Below are positions 1-7,796 of a stretch of 51,492 bases of DNA, one piece after another. Source of the DNA: Candidatus Gastranaerophilales bacterium (GTDB lineage Bacteria; Cyanobacteriota; Vampirovibrionia; Gastranaerophilales; Gastranaerophilaceae); assembly GCA_944326015.1 (NCBI GenBank), contig CALVCJ010000004.1:1-51492 (forward strand), given 5' to 3'. Position 1 is the stretch's first letter. Every line of letters begins with the position of its first letter. Below the pieces are notes generated by a model. That model saw nothing but the letters and a program-made list of their open reading frames with translations. It was not told the DNA's origin and searched no databases. The translations under genes were made by a program, and so were the position numbers.

Positions 1-102
1 CTTGTAGAACTCGGAAATCATAATGAGCTTATGTCAATCACTAACGGAAAATACAAAACCCTTTATGATATGCAGTTCAAAAAACAGGAGATACAACTAT
101 GA
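1..102 (+). CDS. ABC exporter ATPase (MsbA-like), C-terminal end only
   Basis: Only the last 33 codons lie in the window. They read from frame 1 to a TGA stop and include LVELGNHNEL followed by GKYKTLYDMQF. This is the usual C-terminal tail of fused-domain ABC exporters of the MsbA/lipid-flippase type, where the ATPase domain ends in (V/I)E.G.H.EL...G.Y..LY..QF. The catalytic motifs lie upstream, outside the window, so substrate and completeness cannot be judged. The stop overlaps the next start as ATGA, which suggests translational coupling with the following gene. Confidence 0.75.
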   Translation, partial: LVELGNHNELMSITNGKYKTLYDMQFKKQEIQL

Positions 103-657
103 ATAACTCTATTAATTTAGGCTTAAAATTTATCACTTTGAAAAATTCGTTTGAATTTTTTGGAAATAGTATTCCAGTATTTGATAAAACCATAACATTC
201 GATAGTCCTGAACTCAGTAAATTCTTTTTTCGAGTTTTACAAGATTTTTGCTGCTAATTCGGTTTTTAACAAAGAAAATTATCCAAGGTTGCAACTGAAT
301 TCTTATACCCAATATACCAAAGAAATACAGCAAAAATTAAGGAATTTTGTCAATAATTACTCTGCATTAGTTACTCGCTTGCATACTTTTATTAAACACT
401 TTGAACTTGTTGGACAATCAGATAAAACTGAATTGCCCTTAATTTTTGCAATTTTTTATTTTAAATCACTTGTTTATTTCTATATAGTTCCTTCAAACGA
501 AGCAAAGTTTGAAAAATATCTTGACTTGAAAAAACTTAACGATTTTTGCAACAAATTGCCATTCTTTAAACATGAGATTTGGAAAGATTTGGATTATTCA
601 AATTCAGAAAGAAAATCACTTATTTTTAATATGACATTTGAACAAAGTGTTCAGTAA
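99..657 (+). pseudogene. Hypothetical protein, frameshifted in a T6 run
   Basis: An ATG overlaps the stop of the ABC gene (ATGA) and opens a frame that dies at a TAA after 52 codons. A second frame continues without interruption to 657. The frames join if one T is removed from the T6 run at 225-230, which gives SKFFEFYKIFAANSVF across the junction and a product of about 185 aa. The protein has no signal peptide and no domain I recognise; it is rich in Phe, Tyr, Asn and Lys. The coupled start suggests a partner of the exporter. The break could be true decay, phase variation or a sequencing error. Confidence 0.55.
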
Positions 658-1017
658 AAATAAAAATATTAAGTAGTAAGACAGCTATTAATGCTAATCG
701 GAGTTGTTTAAAAGCCTTATACAATACGATAATATATGACATAAATACTGTAAAATACAAATAAGCTTGATGAAACATGACAGGAAAATATTAGAAAGGC
801 TCACATTTCAAATTGCCTAAAAAAATCAAACTAACTGTTTATTTACAATTATAAGGTTTTAAATATAGATATTTCTTTTTGCCGCATAACATTGAAAATA
901 TTTTATGAACAACGGTTGTAGAAGGTATTTTTAGCAAAATGGATGAAGCAATTAGTTTGCGGTACAGTTCGCATTTGTAGAAAACAATTTATATGTATTA
1001 CCGGTCTTATAATTAAT
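658..1017. other. Intergenic stretch, no gene recognised
   Basis: I see no open frame with a convincing start here. Around 860-980 the plus strand gives short broken peptide stretches such as FSKMDEAISLRYSSHL between stop codons, which could be a decayed coding remnant. No clear terminator, repeat or RNA gene was found. Confidence 0.4.
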
Positions 1018-1350
1018 TTAGCATAAATATTTTTGAACTTCCTGTTTTAATTTTTCCTGTTTTGCCATTTTTTTGAGGAGTTTTTCTTCAGGTGTTTTTA
1101 TTCTTAATAAATTTAAAAACCAGACTTTTGCCATTCTCAATCCTGCTTTAGAAAATAAAGGAACCTTTACTGACGGGCCTGATATATTTTTTGACAGTTC
1201 AAAATTATCCACAGCTAATTTTGCATGCTCTTTTATTGATTGTTTAAAAACTTTATAATCTCCGCTGATGGCTGAAAATACCATATCTGATTTTAATTTA
1301 GTAATCCTTTTTGCAACAGGTGATGACATATCAGGTAAAATTTTTATCAT
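1018..1350 (-). CDS. Hypothetical protein, 110 aa, basic
   Basis: This is a small lysine-rich soluble protein with no signal peptide. The N-terminal half contains SPVAKRITKLKSDMVFSAIS, and the C-terminus is a charged, probably helical tail (EEKLLKKMAKQEKLKQEV). It lies just downstream of the GNAT acetyltransferase on the same strand with a 2-base gap and an ATG start, so it is probably the last gene of the aminopeptidase/acetyltransferase operon. No known domain was recognised and no function is proposed. Compact operon placement argues that it is a real gene. Confidence 0.6.
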   Translation of the reverse strand: MIKILPDMSSPVAKRITKLKSDMVFSAISGDYKVFKQSIKEHAKLAVDNFELSKNISGPSVKVPLFSKAGLRMAKVWFLNLLRIKTPEEKLLKKMAKQEKLKQEVQKYLC

Positions 1351-1352
1351 AA

Positions 1353-1937
1353 TTACTCCTTCTGCATTCCTTTTTTGAAAATTAGCGTATTTATTTTTTT
1401 GCTATTTACATAACTTTCAATTTCTTTAACGCACGTAAATTTATTTTTTTGATAGTAATCAAAATCACAGGTTGTATCAGTCCAGAGATAAATATTTTTT
1501 ATGCCGTTTTCTTCTGCTGTTTCAACAAGTTTTGACAGAAGCATTTTACCGCCGCCTTTTTGCGTGCTGATGAAAAGCCCCATCATCAAATCATTTTCTG
1601 TCATTATTGATTTAACTTCTTTACCTGTATTTTCAACGTAATCCAGAAGATTAAGAGTGGTGATTTTATCATTATCCGACAGGGTTTGTATTTCAGTTTT
1701 GAAATTTTCAATGCTGTTATTTTTATCGGTTTTCAATGAGGCAAAAATAAGCCCTTTTAATCCTTCATCATCTAATGCAAAAGAAAATCTATTATTCAAA
1801 TAATAGTATTTAAGAGTAAAATCATAAATAACTTTTTGAAGCTCTTTACTCTCATTTGCATACAAATCTCCCCATACAAGATTGGTAATTTTTGAAGCTG
1901 ATTCAATATCGATGTCTGTAAAATTTCTTACTATCAT
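1353..1937 (-). CDS. GNAT-family N-acetyltransferase
   Basis: The 194-aa product has the layout of a GNAT acetyltransferase, which moves an acetyl group from acetyl-CoA to an amine. The acetyl-CoA loop is probably ISTQKGGGKMLLSKLVETA near residue 130, a variant of the family's Q/RxxGxG/A pattern. It is followed by the typical strand-turn NIYLWTD and YYQKNKFTCVKE near the C-terminus. The substrate cannot be inferred. Its ATG overlaps the stop of the M29 aminopeptidase by 4 bases, so the two are translationally coupled. Confidence 0.72.
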   Translation of the reverse strand: MIVRNFTDIDIESASKITNLVWGDLYANESKELQKVIYDFTLKYYYLNNRFSFALDDEGLKGLIFASLKTDKNNSIENFKTEIQTLSDNDKITTLNLLDYVENTGKEVKSIMTENDLMMGLFISTQKGGGKMLLSKLVETAEENGIKNIYLWTDTTCDFDYYQKNKFTCVKEIESYVNSKKINTLIFKKGMQKE

Positions 1938-3055
1938 ATCAGAAATTTTCCGTTTTTATAAATCAGTTTTTCATCGGCGTAAATTTTTCCGCCGGCGTTA
2001 TCAGCGGATGGTTTCATATTTTTAATCATATCCCAGTGAACGCCTGAGACATTTTTCCCGCCTGTTTCCGGGTAAGAAGCCCCGACTGCCATGTGGATTG
2101 CTCCGCCGATTTTTTCATCAAAGAGAATATTTCCGGTAACTTCCTGAATTTCATCATTTGTTCCGATAGCAATTTCTCCTATGCCTTTTGAACCTTCGTC
2201 AGTATTAAGCATTGCTTCAAGAAAATCACGACCTGTTTCAGCATCAAATTTTACTATCTGCCCGTTTTCAATCCAAAGATGAATCCCGGTTGCAGAATTG
2301 CCGCGGTAGTTTTGAGGGAAATCAAAGTAGATTTCGCCGTTAATATCATCTTCAACAGGAGAGGTAAAAACTTCACCGTCAGGATAGTTGTTAATTCCTG
2401 AACAGCTAATCCATTTTCGGCCTTCAACACCAAAGGTTATATCGGTTTTTTCGCCTGTAATGTGTATTTTTTTTACACCGTTTAAGTAATTTGCCCATTT
2501 GGTCTGCTTTTCATCAAGTTCTTTTAATTTGGCAACAGGGTCGTCTAAATTTAAATAGCAGGAATTAAACAAAAATTCAGAATATTCATCAAAAGACATT
2601 TTAGCTTCCTGCGCAAGCGCATGGGTCGGAACATCTGCAACAACCCATGAAGCTTCGCCTTTTGCGGATCTGTCCATAAGAAGTTTAGATAAACCTTGAG
2701 AAGCTTTTGAACGTCGTGCAAGCTTTTTCATATCGACACGCGCCATATTTTTAGTGTTCATAGGTGCGCCGATTGAAATAAATTTATTAACGGTCTCATA
2801 TTCAAGTTTTACAATAGGATCAATATAGTCCAACTGCTCATCTGATGCGTATTTGATAAAAATATCAGACATATCTTCAAAAGATGTTCTTAAAATCGGA
2901 TGTGCTCCTTTTTGAATAACTCTTTTATAAATGGCTTTAACAAGCTCTTTTGCATAAATACTTGCTGCCCTGATTTGTACAAGATCGCCTTTTTGAACGT
3001 TTGTCGAATAATCGACAAGAACTTCTGCGTATTTTTCCCAGATTGTTTTTTGCAT
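1934..3055 (-). CDS. Aminopeptidase, peptidase family M29 (AmpS/PepS type)
   Basis: At 373 aa this is close to the usual family length, and no signal peptide is seen, so it is probably cytoplasmic. M29 enzymes are metal-dependent aminopeptidases that trim N-terminal residues from peptides. Characteristic stretches are visible: FTSPVEDDINGEIYFD, the glutamate-bearing LNTDEGSKGIGEIAIGTN, and the histidine motif IGGAIHMAVGASYPETGG followed by SGVHWDMI. These carry the Glu, His and Asp metal ligands of the family. The start is supported by AAAGGAAAC seven bases upstream. It is the first gene of a three-gene minus-strand operon. Confidence 0.88.
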   Translation of the reverse strand: MQKTIWEKYAEVLVDYSTNVQKGDLVQIRAASIYAKELVKAIYKRVIQKGAHPILRTSFEDMSDIFIKYASDEQLDYIDPIVKLEYETVNKFISIGAPMNTKNMARVDMKKLARRSKASQGLSKLLMDRSAKGEASWVVADVPTHALAQEAKMSFDEYSEFLFNSCYLNLDDPVAKLKELDEKQTKWANYLNGVKKIHITGEKTDITFGVEGRKWISCSGINNYPDGEVFTSPVEDDINGEIYFDFPQNYRGNSATGIHLWIENGQIVKFDAETGRDFLEAMLNTDEGSKGIGEIAIGTNDEIQEVTGNILFDEKIGGAIHMAVGASYPETGGKNVSGVHWDMIKNMKPSADNAGGKIYADEKLIYKNGKFLI

Positions 3056-3073
3056 TTGTAAGTTTCCTTTAAT

Positions 3074-3167
3074 TATGCTGTCATTCTGAGGGCATCAGCC
3101 CGAAAGAATCCAGCTTCTGAATTCAATTAGCTGGATTGCCCCGGCTCTAGCGAGCCTCGCAATGACG
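3074..3167. repeat. Triple-hairpin dispersed repeat bounded by GTCATT/AATGAC
   Basis: Between lpxA and the aminopeptidase gene sit three tandem inverted repeats. They are ATTCTgaGGGC/GCCCgaAAGAAT at 3083-3109, CCAGCT/AGCTGG at 3110-3134, and ATTGCcccGGCTC/GAGCCtcGCAAT at 3135-3163. The outer ends are GTCATT and AATGAC. This layout is typical of short dispersed palindromic elements. It may also terminate the lpxA transcript, although there is no strong T run. Confidence 0.6.
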
Positions 3168-3171
3168 AATT

Positions 3172-3978
3172 TTATTCATCTTGTAATGATTCATGGCCTG
3201 ACTTGTGGGTTTTTAAAAGCACGCCGCGTTTTGATGTCTGAATAAATTCAATCATTTTTTCGATATATTCATTCATCGGAATTTCCGCTTTAATCTTTTC
3301 AATTGCCTGAGTTGTGTTATATTCTTCGGAAATCAACAGTTTGAAAGCTTCATTTGTGGCTGTTCTGATTTCCTGAGAAACTCCTCTACGTTTCATTGCA
3401 ATTACATTCAAACCGCGCGGAACAGGAGGTCTGCCTTCGCCTTTTGAGTATGGCAGGATATCTTGGCGCGATGCTGAAAAACCGCTTATTATCGCCATAT
3501 CACCTATTCTTATGTTCTGGTGGAATACGCTCATTCCGCCGACAAACGCGCCGAAACCAACGTGAACATGTCCGCCTAAAGTTACAAGATTTGCTAAAAT
3601 TACTTCATCAGCAAGAACACAGTTATGAGCAACATGAGAGCCTACCATTAAAAGACATTTTTTACCTATTCTTGTTGTAAAATCTCCGCAGGCAGCGCCT
3701 CTGTGAACGGTTACGTTTTCTTTGATAATTGTACCGTCGCCTATAACAACTTTTGTAGGTTCTCCTTTGTAGCCTAAATCCTGAGGCTCGGAGCCTATTG
3801 TTGCAAATGGAGAAATCGTACAATCATCACCGATTTCGGCAAATTCAATATGGGCATTTGAGATTACTCTTGTTCTGTGCCCGATTGTAACATTCTCCCC
3901 TATAACAACATAAGGTCCTATAATTGCATCATCAGCGATTTTAGCTGACGGATGAATAATTGCGGTTTTATCTATCAT
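3172..3978 (-). CDS. lpxA: UDP-N-acetylglucosamine acyltransferase LpxA
   Basis: LpxA catalyses the first step of lipid A synthesis, moving a 3-hydroxyacyl chain from ACP to UDP-GlcNAc in the cytoplasm. The 268-aa length fits the family. The N-terminal two thirds is a left-handed beta-helix of hexapeptide repeats (IIGPYVVIGENVTIGHRTRV and onward). The region KENVTVHRGA with downstream LMVGSHVAHNCVLADEV contains the catalytic histidine area (SHVAHNC), and GGMSVFHQNIRIGD follows. The C-terminus is helical. The start has GAGGG seven bases upstream. It stands alone rather than in an lpxC-fabZ-lpxA-lpxB cluster. It shows that the host makes LPS. Confidence 0.95.
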   Translation of the reverse strand: MIDKTAIIHPSAKIADDAIIGPYVVIGENVTIGHRTRVISNAHIEFAEIGDDCTISPFATIGSEPQDLGYKGEPTKVVIGDGTIIKENVTVHRGAACGDFTTRIGKKCLLMVGSHVAHNCVLADEVILANLVTLGGHVHVGFGAFVGGMSVFHQNIRIGDMAIISGFSASRQDILPYSKGEGRPPVPRGLNVIAMKRRGVSQEIRTATNEAFKLLISEEYNTTQAIEKIKAEIPMNEYIEKMIEFIQTSKRGVLLKTHKSGHESLQDE

Positions 3979-4065
3979 TTTTTTACCCTCTTTGTCGATT
4001 TCTATGTGATTTATTATTCTTTTGTCAGAGGCTTCGCCTCCGTTTTTTTTTACCCTCTTTGTCGA
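3978..4065 (-). repeat. Duplicated ribosome-binding segment in the lpxA leader
   Basis: A 21-base segment is repeated exactly 67 bases apart (3978-3998 and 4045-4065). Read on the minus strand it is TCGACAAAGAGGGTAAAAAA, and the inner copy supplies the lpxA ribosome binding site. A GAGGC-GAA-GCCTC hairpin (4028-4040) lies between the copies. This looks like a tandem duplication. A regulatory role is possible but not shown. Confidence 0.55.
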
Positions 4066-4141
4066 GTTTTATTAGATTTTTGAGTTTTGTCAGTTGCTTA
4101 CGGAGGTTTACTCATGTTCCTATATCTGTTTTATTAAATAA

Positions 4142-4170
4142 ATTATAGTACAAATGAACGACTGTAACAA
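4142..4170 (-). promoter_or_regulatory. Putative promoter for lpxA
   Basis: On the minus strand a TTGTTA (-35 like, 4165-4170) is followed after 17 bases by a perfect TATAAT (-10, 4142-4147). It faces lpxA and would give a leader of about 155 bases containing the duplicated AGAGGG segment. Confidence 0.55.
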
Positions 4171-4180
4171 TATATTTATA

Positions 4181-5776
4181 TTATTTTAATATAACATCTT
4201 TATGCACAATCAGTGAAAAATCAAAAGCATCTTCAAGCGCCTTATTCACTATATTGACAAGCTCTTCACATTTACTTTGAGCGGCATACAGCGCAAGCTG
4301 TAGAAAATCTTGTTGTGCATCTTCTGTGTACTGAATTTTATAACTCTTGCCATCTTCGCGTATATTACTTTTAGCAATATAGACTGCAAGATCAAGTAAT
4401 TCATTAAACGGTTTGTTTTTTCGTGATTGTCTGATATCTTTCAAAGCAGTAACAACGTTAAGAACAGCTATCTGATATGTGTCAGCCATTACATTTTCTA
4501 TACCATTTATATTTTTAAGGCTTTTTTTGATAATTTCTTCGGAATTTTCATCAATTGAACTTGTATGCAGGTATGGGTTATACTTTGTGTCTAAGTCTAA
4601 CGTTCCAGGTTTAATGCCAAGGGTTTTTTCTAAATATTCTTTCAACTTTACCGGAACACTTCTTACTATAAAAAAAGTTTCATTTTCTTCTTTAATTTTT
4701 TTCCATGCGTATTGCATATTTCTAGAAAAAGATTTTTTTGCCCATTCATTATTTGTCCAAAACTGTTTCATAAGTTTTGATTGTTCTTTCGACATATCTG
4801 CGGGATTGCTTTCAGGGTTAAACGACTTTATACCTTTAGATTTCATAAAACTGCTCAGCGCATTTTTAATTCTGTCTGCGCCAGCAATATTCCAGGCTTT
4901 TTTTAATACACGTGTTAATTCTTCTGCTCTTTCGGGATTTTGGCGATAAAATTCTTTCTGTCTTTCAGACATATCGTATATTCTTTCAGGATTTTCCTGA
5001 TAGTATCTTTTTAAGCCTTCAGAAATTTTTTGTTTATGTTCCGCAGAGAGTGGTCCGCGTTTGATATAAACAGGTTCACCATCTTTTTCTTGCGCTTTTC
5101 TATCCAGTGCCGCTAGACGTTTTTCAGTCATTTCACGGGTCAGTCGCTCATTATATTCTGGATCCGAAAATTTGAGAATATGTCCGTAATTTTTGTCAGC
5201 AAGCGGAATATTCAATTTTTTCATTGTGTAATATAAATCAAGATTGCCTGTATATTTTTTCAAATCGTTTAGAGAAAAACCTTCTCCCCAGTATAATTTC
5301 AGCAATTGTAATGACAAATCTTCTTCGTTATCAAAAAATTCCAATTCACCTTTATTAAATCTGTCAATAAAAGAACCAGCCATCGCATTGACATTCCCGG
5401 CCGGAATTACATCTTTGAACTCTGTAAATCTTGATTTAGCCTCATTAAGACTGCAACACTCGTTTAATCCGGCAAAATATTTTTTATGGATAGAAATAAG
5501 GGTATCTTTTGCCTTATTTCCTTCTTCAAGAATCATCCCTGCCCATTCTCTTATGTTAGGCGGGTAAACTGATGAATTTTTCTCTGCCAGTTTATCAAGT
5601 TCCTTTATGGTTCGTCCTAAATCAAGGCTGTAACCTCCTGTAAATGCCAGATACTGTTCAGTTGTCGGAAGTTTACCATATGCATTTGAATAAACCGGAA
5701 TATAATTTTGTTTTTTTGTTTGTGTATTGATATTTCTAAATTGTAGATTGTAAGGGGTAACACTGTATATTTTCAT
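4181..5776 (-). CDS. Hypothetical protein, 531 aa, NUMOD3-like motif
   Basis: The start is set by a strong AGGAGG just before ATG. The N-terminus MKIYSVTPYNLQF resembles that of the divergent neighbour (MKILNIKPYINF) and looks like a lineage-specific leader. Near residue 240 is GPLSAEHKQKISEGLKRYY, which resembles the NUMOD3 DNA-binding module found beside some homing nucleases. It is followed by two related QENPER / RQNPER segments. No nuclease catalytic motif is visible. There are no membrane segments. The gene is probably native to this lineage; its function is unknown. The NUMOD3 resemblance rests on eye comparison only. Confidence 0.7.
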   Translation of the reverse strand: MKIYSVTPYNLQFRNINTQTKKQNYIPVYSNAYGKLPTTEQYLAFTGGYSLDLGRTIKELDKLAEKNSSVYPPNIREWAGMILEEGNKAKDTLISIHKKYFAGLNECCSLNEAKSRFTEFKDVIPAGNVNAMAGSFIDRFNKGELEFFDNEEDLSLQLLKLYWGEGFSLNDLKKYTGNLDLYYTMKKLNIPLADKNYGHILKFSDPEYNERLTREMTEKRLAALDRKAQEKDGEPVYIKRGPLSAEHKQKISEGLKRYYQENPERIYDMSERQKEFYRQNPERAEELTRVLKKAWNIAGADRIKNALSSFMKSKGIKSFNPESNPADMSKEQSKLMKQFWTNNEWAKKSFSRNMQYAWKKIKEENETFFIVRSVPVKLKEYLEKTLGIKPGTLDLDTKYNPYLHTSSIDENSEEIIKKSLKNINGIENVMADTYQIAVLNVVTALKDIRQSRKNKPFNELLDLAVYIAKSNIREDGKSYKIQYTEDAQQDFLQLALYAAQSKCEELVNIVNKALEDAFDFSLIVHKDVILK

Positions 5777-5861
5777 TTTTTCCTCCTGATGTCTATAAAA
5801 ATTCTAAAAAATTATTTTTGCTAATAGCGCAAAAAAAATTTTTTTGGAACTTAATTATAAT

Positions 5862-6629
5862 ATGAAAATTTTAAATATTAAACCTTACATTAATTTTTCA
5901 TCCAATTCTGGAGGATCCCCAAAACGCGACAATATAGACAATAAAAAAGAAAAACGGGAAAAATTTATTAAATATACAATTGCGGCAACAGCGGCGGCTG
6001 CAATCGTGATTGGCGGTTTGTATTATATCGGACGCAGAGGCGGCTCGAAAAACTTCAAAAGAACATCTGATTATATTTCTTCTGTTACAGAGCATGGAAA
6101 ACCAAAAGACACACCAAACACAAATGCCAATAAGACTCCTGACTGCAAGTTGGAAAATGATAGTCAAAAAACACAAGAAGCTATCATTGAAAATTCTTCA
6201 GATAATCTTGAACCTGAAAAACCAAAAACAAGGATAAAAAGAAAAAACAAGCATAAAAATAAGAATGTAGATACTGATAACATTCCTGATTCTAAAAAGC
6301 CTTTTGTACTGGATAAAAAATATTTTGATTTTCAAAATATTGAAGGAAAAATAGAGGATAATGTTGTTACACAAATAGAAAATGGTTTAATTAAACGTCA
6401 ATTTGCGTCATATGACGGAAAACATTTGAACTTCTATTCAGAATTTGACAGCAGCGGTAAGCGAATAATAGACGTTGAATTTAGGAATAACGGGACTGTT
6501 AAATCCATTAAAAAATACAAAAATGAACAATTTTCAGAAATGTTTTTTTATGATCAAGACGGTGTTACATTAGTGAAAAATTATACAAATGAAGAAGAAG
6601 CTGATTTCTTTAATTTAAATTTTTCTTAA
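5862..6629 (+). CDS. Hypothetical single-TM protein, 255 aa
   Basis: ATG at 5862 is preferred over the upstream TTG because the protein then begins MKILNIKPYINF, like the divergently transcribed neighbour. One membrane segment (KYTIAATAAAAIVIGGLYYIG, about residues 40-60) follows a charged N-terminus. A long Lys/Asn/Pro-rich linker follows. The C-terminal domain (about residues 150-255) contains YDGKHLNFYSEFDSSGKR and YDQDGVTLVKNYTNEE, repeats like the MORN/YD type often seen in this lineage. The start directly abuts a TATAAT, so the true 5' end is uncertain. No function is proposed. Confidence 0.65.
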   Translation: MKILNIKPYINFSSNSGGSPKRDNIDNKKEKREKFIKYTIAATAAAAIVIGGLYYIGRRGGSKNFKRTSDYISSVTEHGKPKDTPNTNANKTPDCKLENDSQKTQEAIIENSSDNLEPEKPKTRIKRKNKHKNKNVDTDNIPDSKKPFVLDKKYFDFQNIEGKIEDNVVTQIENGLIKRQFASYDGKHLNFYSEFDSSGKRIIDVEFRNNGTVKSIKKYKNEQFSEMFFYDQDGVTLVKNYTNEEEADFFNLNFS

Positions 6630-6633
6630 AAAA

Positions 6634-6670
6634 ATTGCTTCCCTTACGTTAATTGGTATCGGGAAGCAAT
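6634..6670. terminator. Bidirectional terminator between convergent genes
   Basis: ATTGCTTCCC (6634-6643) pairs perfectly with GGGAAGCAAT (6661-6670). The stem is flanked by A-rich sequence on the left and TAAAAATATTTTTAT on the right. It sits between two converging genes and can serve both. Confidence 0.75.
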
Positions 6671-6681
6671 TAAAAATATTT

Positions 6682-7074
6682 TTATTCTTGCTGCTTAATC
6701 ATGTTTCTGGTTGCCTGATACAACGCAGCAGAAATTTCTGCAGTTGAAGTAAACGGTCCGTAATTTTTAATAAATTGAGCAACATCAAATGTATTCAAGT
6801 AATTTTGTAATGCTGTTTTTGATTCATCTGTTAAATTTGTTGTAAACATAATATTTTTCAAATAATTTGACACTTTATCTTCGATGTCGGCTTCATTAAA
6901 CTCTGAAGTATTAAATTCAGCCGCATCTTTTTCTTTGTTTTCTTTTGTTGCAACTCCATATTCTTTAGTTTTTTCATCTGCATTTTGTTCACGTATTTCC
7001 CGAACTTTTTCTTCATCATCGACAGAGACTGCTGCTGATGTATAAGCTTTTGATGATACCGCTGAAATTTCCAT
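6682..7074 (-). CDS. Hypothetical protein, 130 aa, acidic
   Basis: A soluble acidic protein with an AAAGGAC ribosome binding site. The N-terminus MEISAVSSKAYTSAAVSVDD is low in charge and is followed by a strongly charged helix (EEKVREIREQNADEKTKEYG). The C-terminal half has helical, asparagine-rich segments (DKVSNYLKNIMFTTNLTDES, YLNTFDVAQFIKNYG). No domain was recognised. It is a monocistronic gene facing the previous one. The sequence style matches lineage-specific hypotheticals elsewhere in the window. Confidence 0.65.
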   Translation of the reverse strand: MEISAVSSKAYTSAAVSVDDEEKVREIREQNADEKTKEYGVATKENKEKDAAEFNTSEFNEADIEDKVSNYLKNIMFTTNLTDESKTALQNYLNTFDVAQFIKNYGPFTSTAEISAALYQATRNMIKQQE

Positions 7075-7232
7075 ATATCTGTCCTTTCTTTTAAATTACA
7101 CATATTATTATATCGGTATTTCAAATAAAAAACTTTAAAATTTTGTGAATAAATGTAAATTACATCATATGTAGGATATTTTACTAAAAAATAAAAGTTT
7201 TTATTTGTATTACACGTATAAAAAAATATTAG

Positions 7233-7306
7233 ATATGAAAAACATTAGTTTTTCATACCTCCTCCCCAAGTCTGGTAGCCGTTCTTAAAAAGAATGGCTT
7301 TTTTTT
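7233..7306 (+). ncRNA. Small RNA candidate with Yfr1-like layout
   Basis: A perfect 10-bp hairpin (TATGAAAAAC / GTTTTTCATA, loop ATTA, 7234-7257) is followed by the unpaired stretch CCTCCTCCCCAAGTCTGGT. Then comes a rho-independent terminator (AGCCGTTCTT / AAGAATGGCT, 7277-7299) with eight T. No ORF precedes it on this strand. A TATAAA box lies at 7217-7222. Two stem-loops enclosing a C-rich single strand is the build of cyanobacterial Yfr1, but the core motif differs (Yfr1 has ACUCCUCAC). The CCUCCU could pair with Shine-Dalgarno sequences. Terminator certain, sRNA probable, Yfr1 homology speculative. Confidence 0.65.
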
Positions 7307-7346
7307 GTAAAGTTTTAGTTGTCATATTGAGTTTTACGTTGGAATA

Positions 7347-7481
7347 ATATCACAGTTTACACTAGACAACATCTAAATTGTACACTTGAAGTCGTTACAG
7401 GATCTAACTGCTGTGAAATTTTAAAACACAGAGGTTAATTCTATGTTCAAAAGATGCTGAACCAAGTTGAGCACAACAAAT
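7347..7481. repeat. Degenerate dispersed repeat copy
   Basis: An 18-base stretch at 7347-7364 (ATATCACAGTTTACACTA) recurs at 14832-14849 with one mismatch. In both places, 60-100 bases later, comes AGATGCTG.ACC.AGTT, a decayed form of the AGATCCTGAAAtAAaTTCAGGAT half of the palindromic repeat beside the GIY-YIG gene. This marks a worn copy of that repeat family. Confidence 0.5.
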
Positions 7482-7627
7482 TTGCTGTATCTTTGATACT
7501 TTATACACTCTTAATTCCCCTGTCTCAGGAGCATATTCGATAACTTTATCTACAGTCTTGCCATCGTCCTTATACCAGTTTTTTGTATTTGTTCTACACC
7601 GCTTAATGATATTTTTTCAATTGACAT
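7403..7627 (-). pseudogene. Decayed hypothetical gene fragment
   Basis: An ATG at 7627 opens MSIEKISLSGVEQIQ and stops at 7550. A second frame carries on smoothly as KNWYKDDGKTVDKVIEYA followed by PETGELRVYKVSKIQQICCA before running into repeat sequence. The two frames together look like one small protein of the YKDDGKT...Y.PETG type broken by a frameshift. No function is proposed. Confidence 0.45.
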
Positions 7628-7784
7628 AGAAATTCTTGCCTTTCAATGGCTCCCTTTATCTTAATTAAAACTGAAAAGCAAAAAAATTTACTCTGAAAGT
7701 TTTAAATGAATAAACTTGTTACATTCAGTTAAATATGTTGTTTAACATCAAAACAAAAATCTTACCATTTTTACAGGTTTGTCA

Positions 7785-7790
7785 TATAAT
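7785..7790 (+). promoter_or_regulatory. -10 box, leaderless start of spoIID-like gene
   Basis: TATAAT ends six bases before ATG 7797, and there is no Shine-Dalgarno. TTACCA at 7762-7767 is a possible -35 with 17-base spacing. Transcription would begin at or next to the A of the start codon. Confidence 0.6.
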
Positions 7791-7796
7791 AATCGT

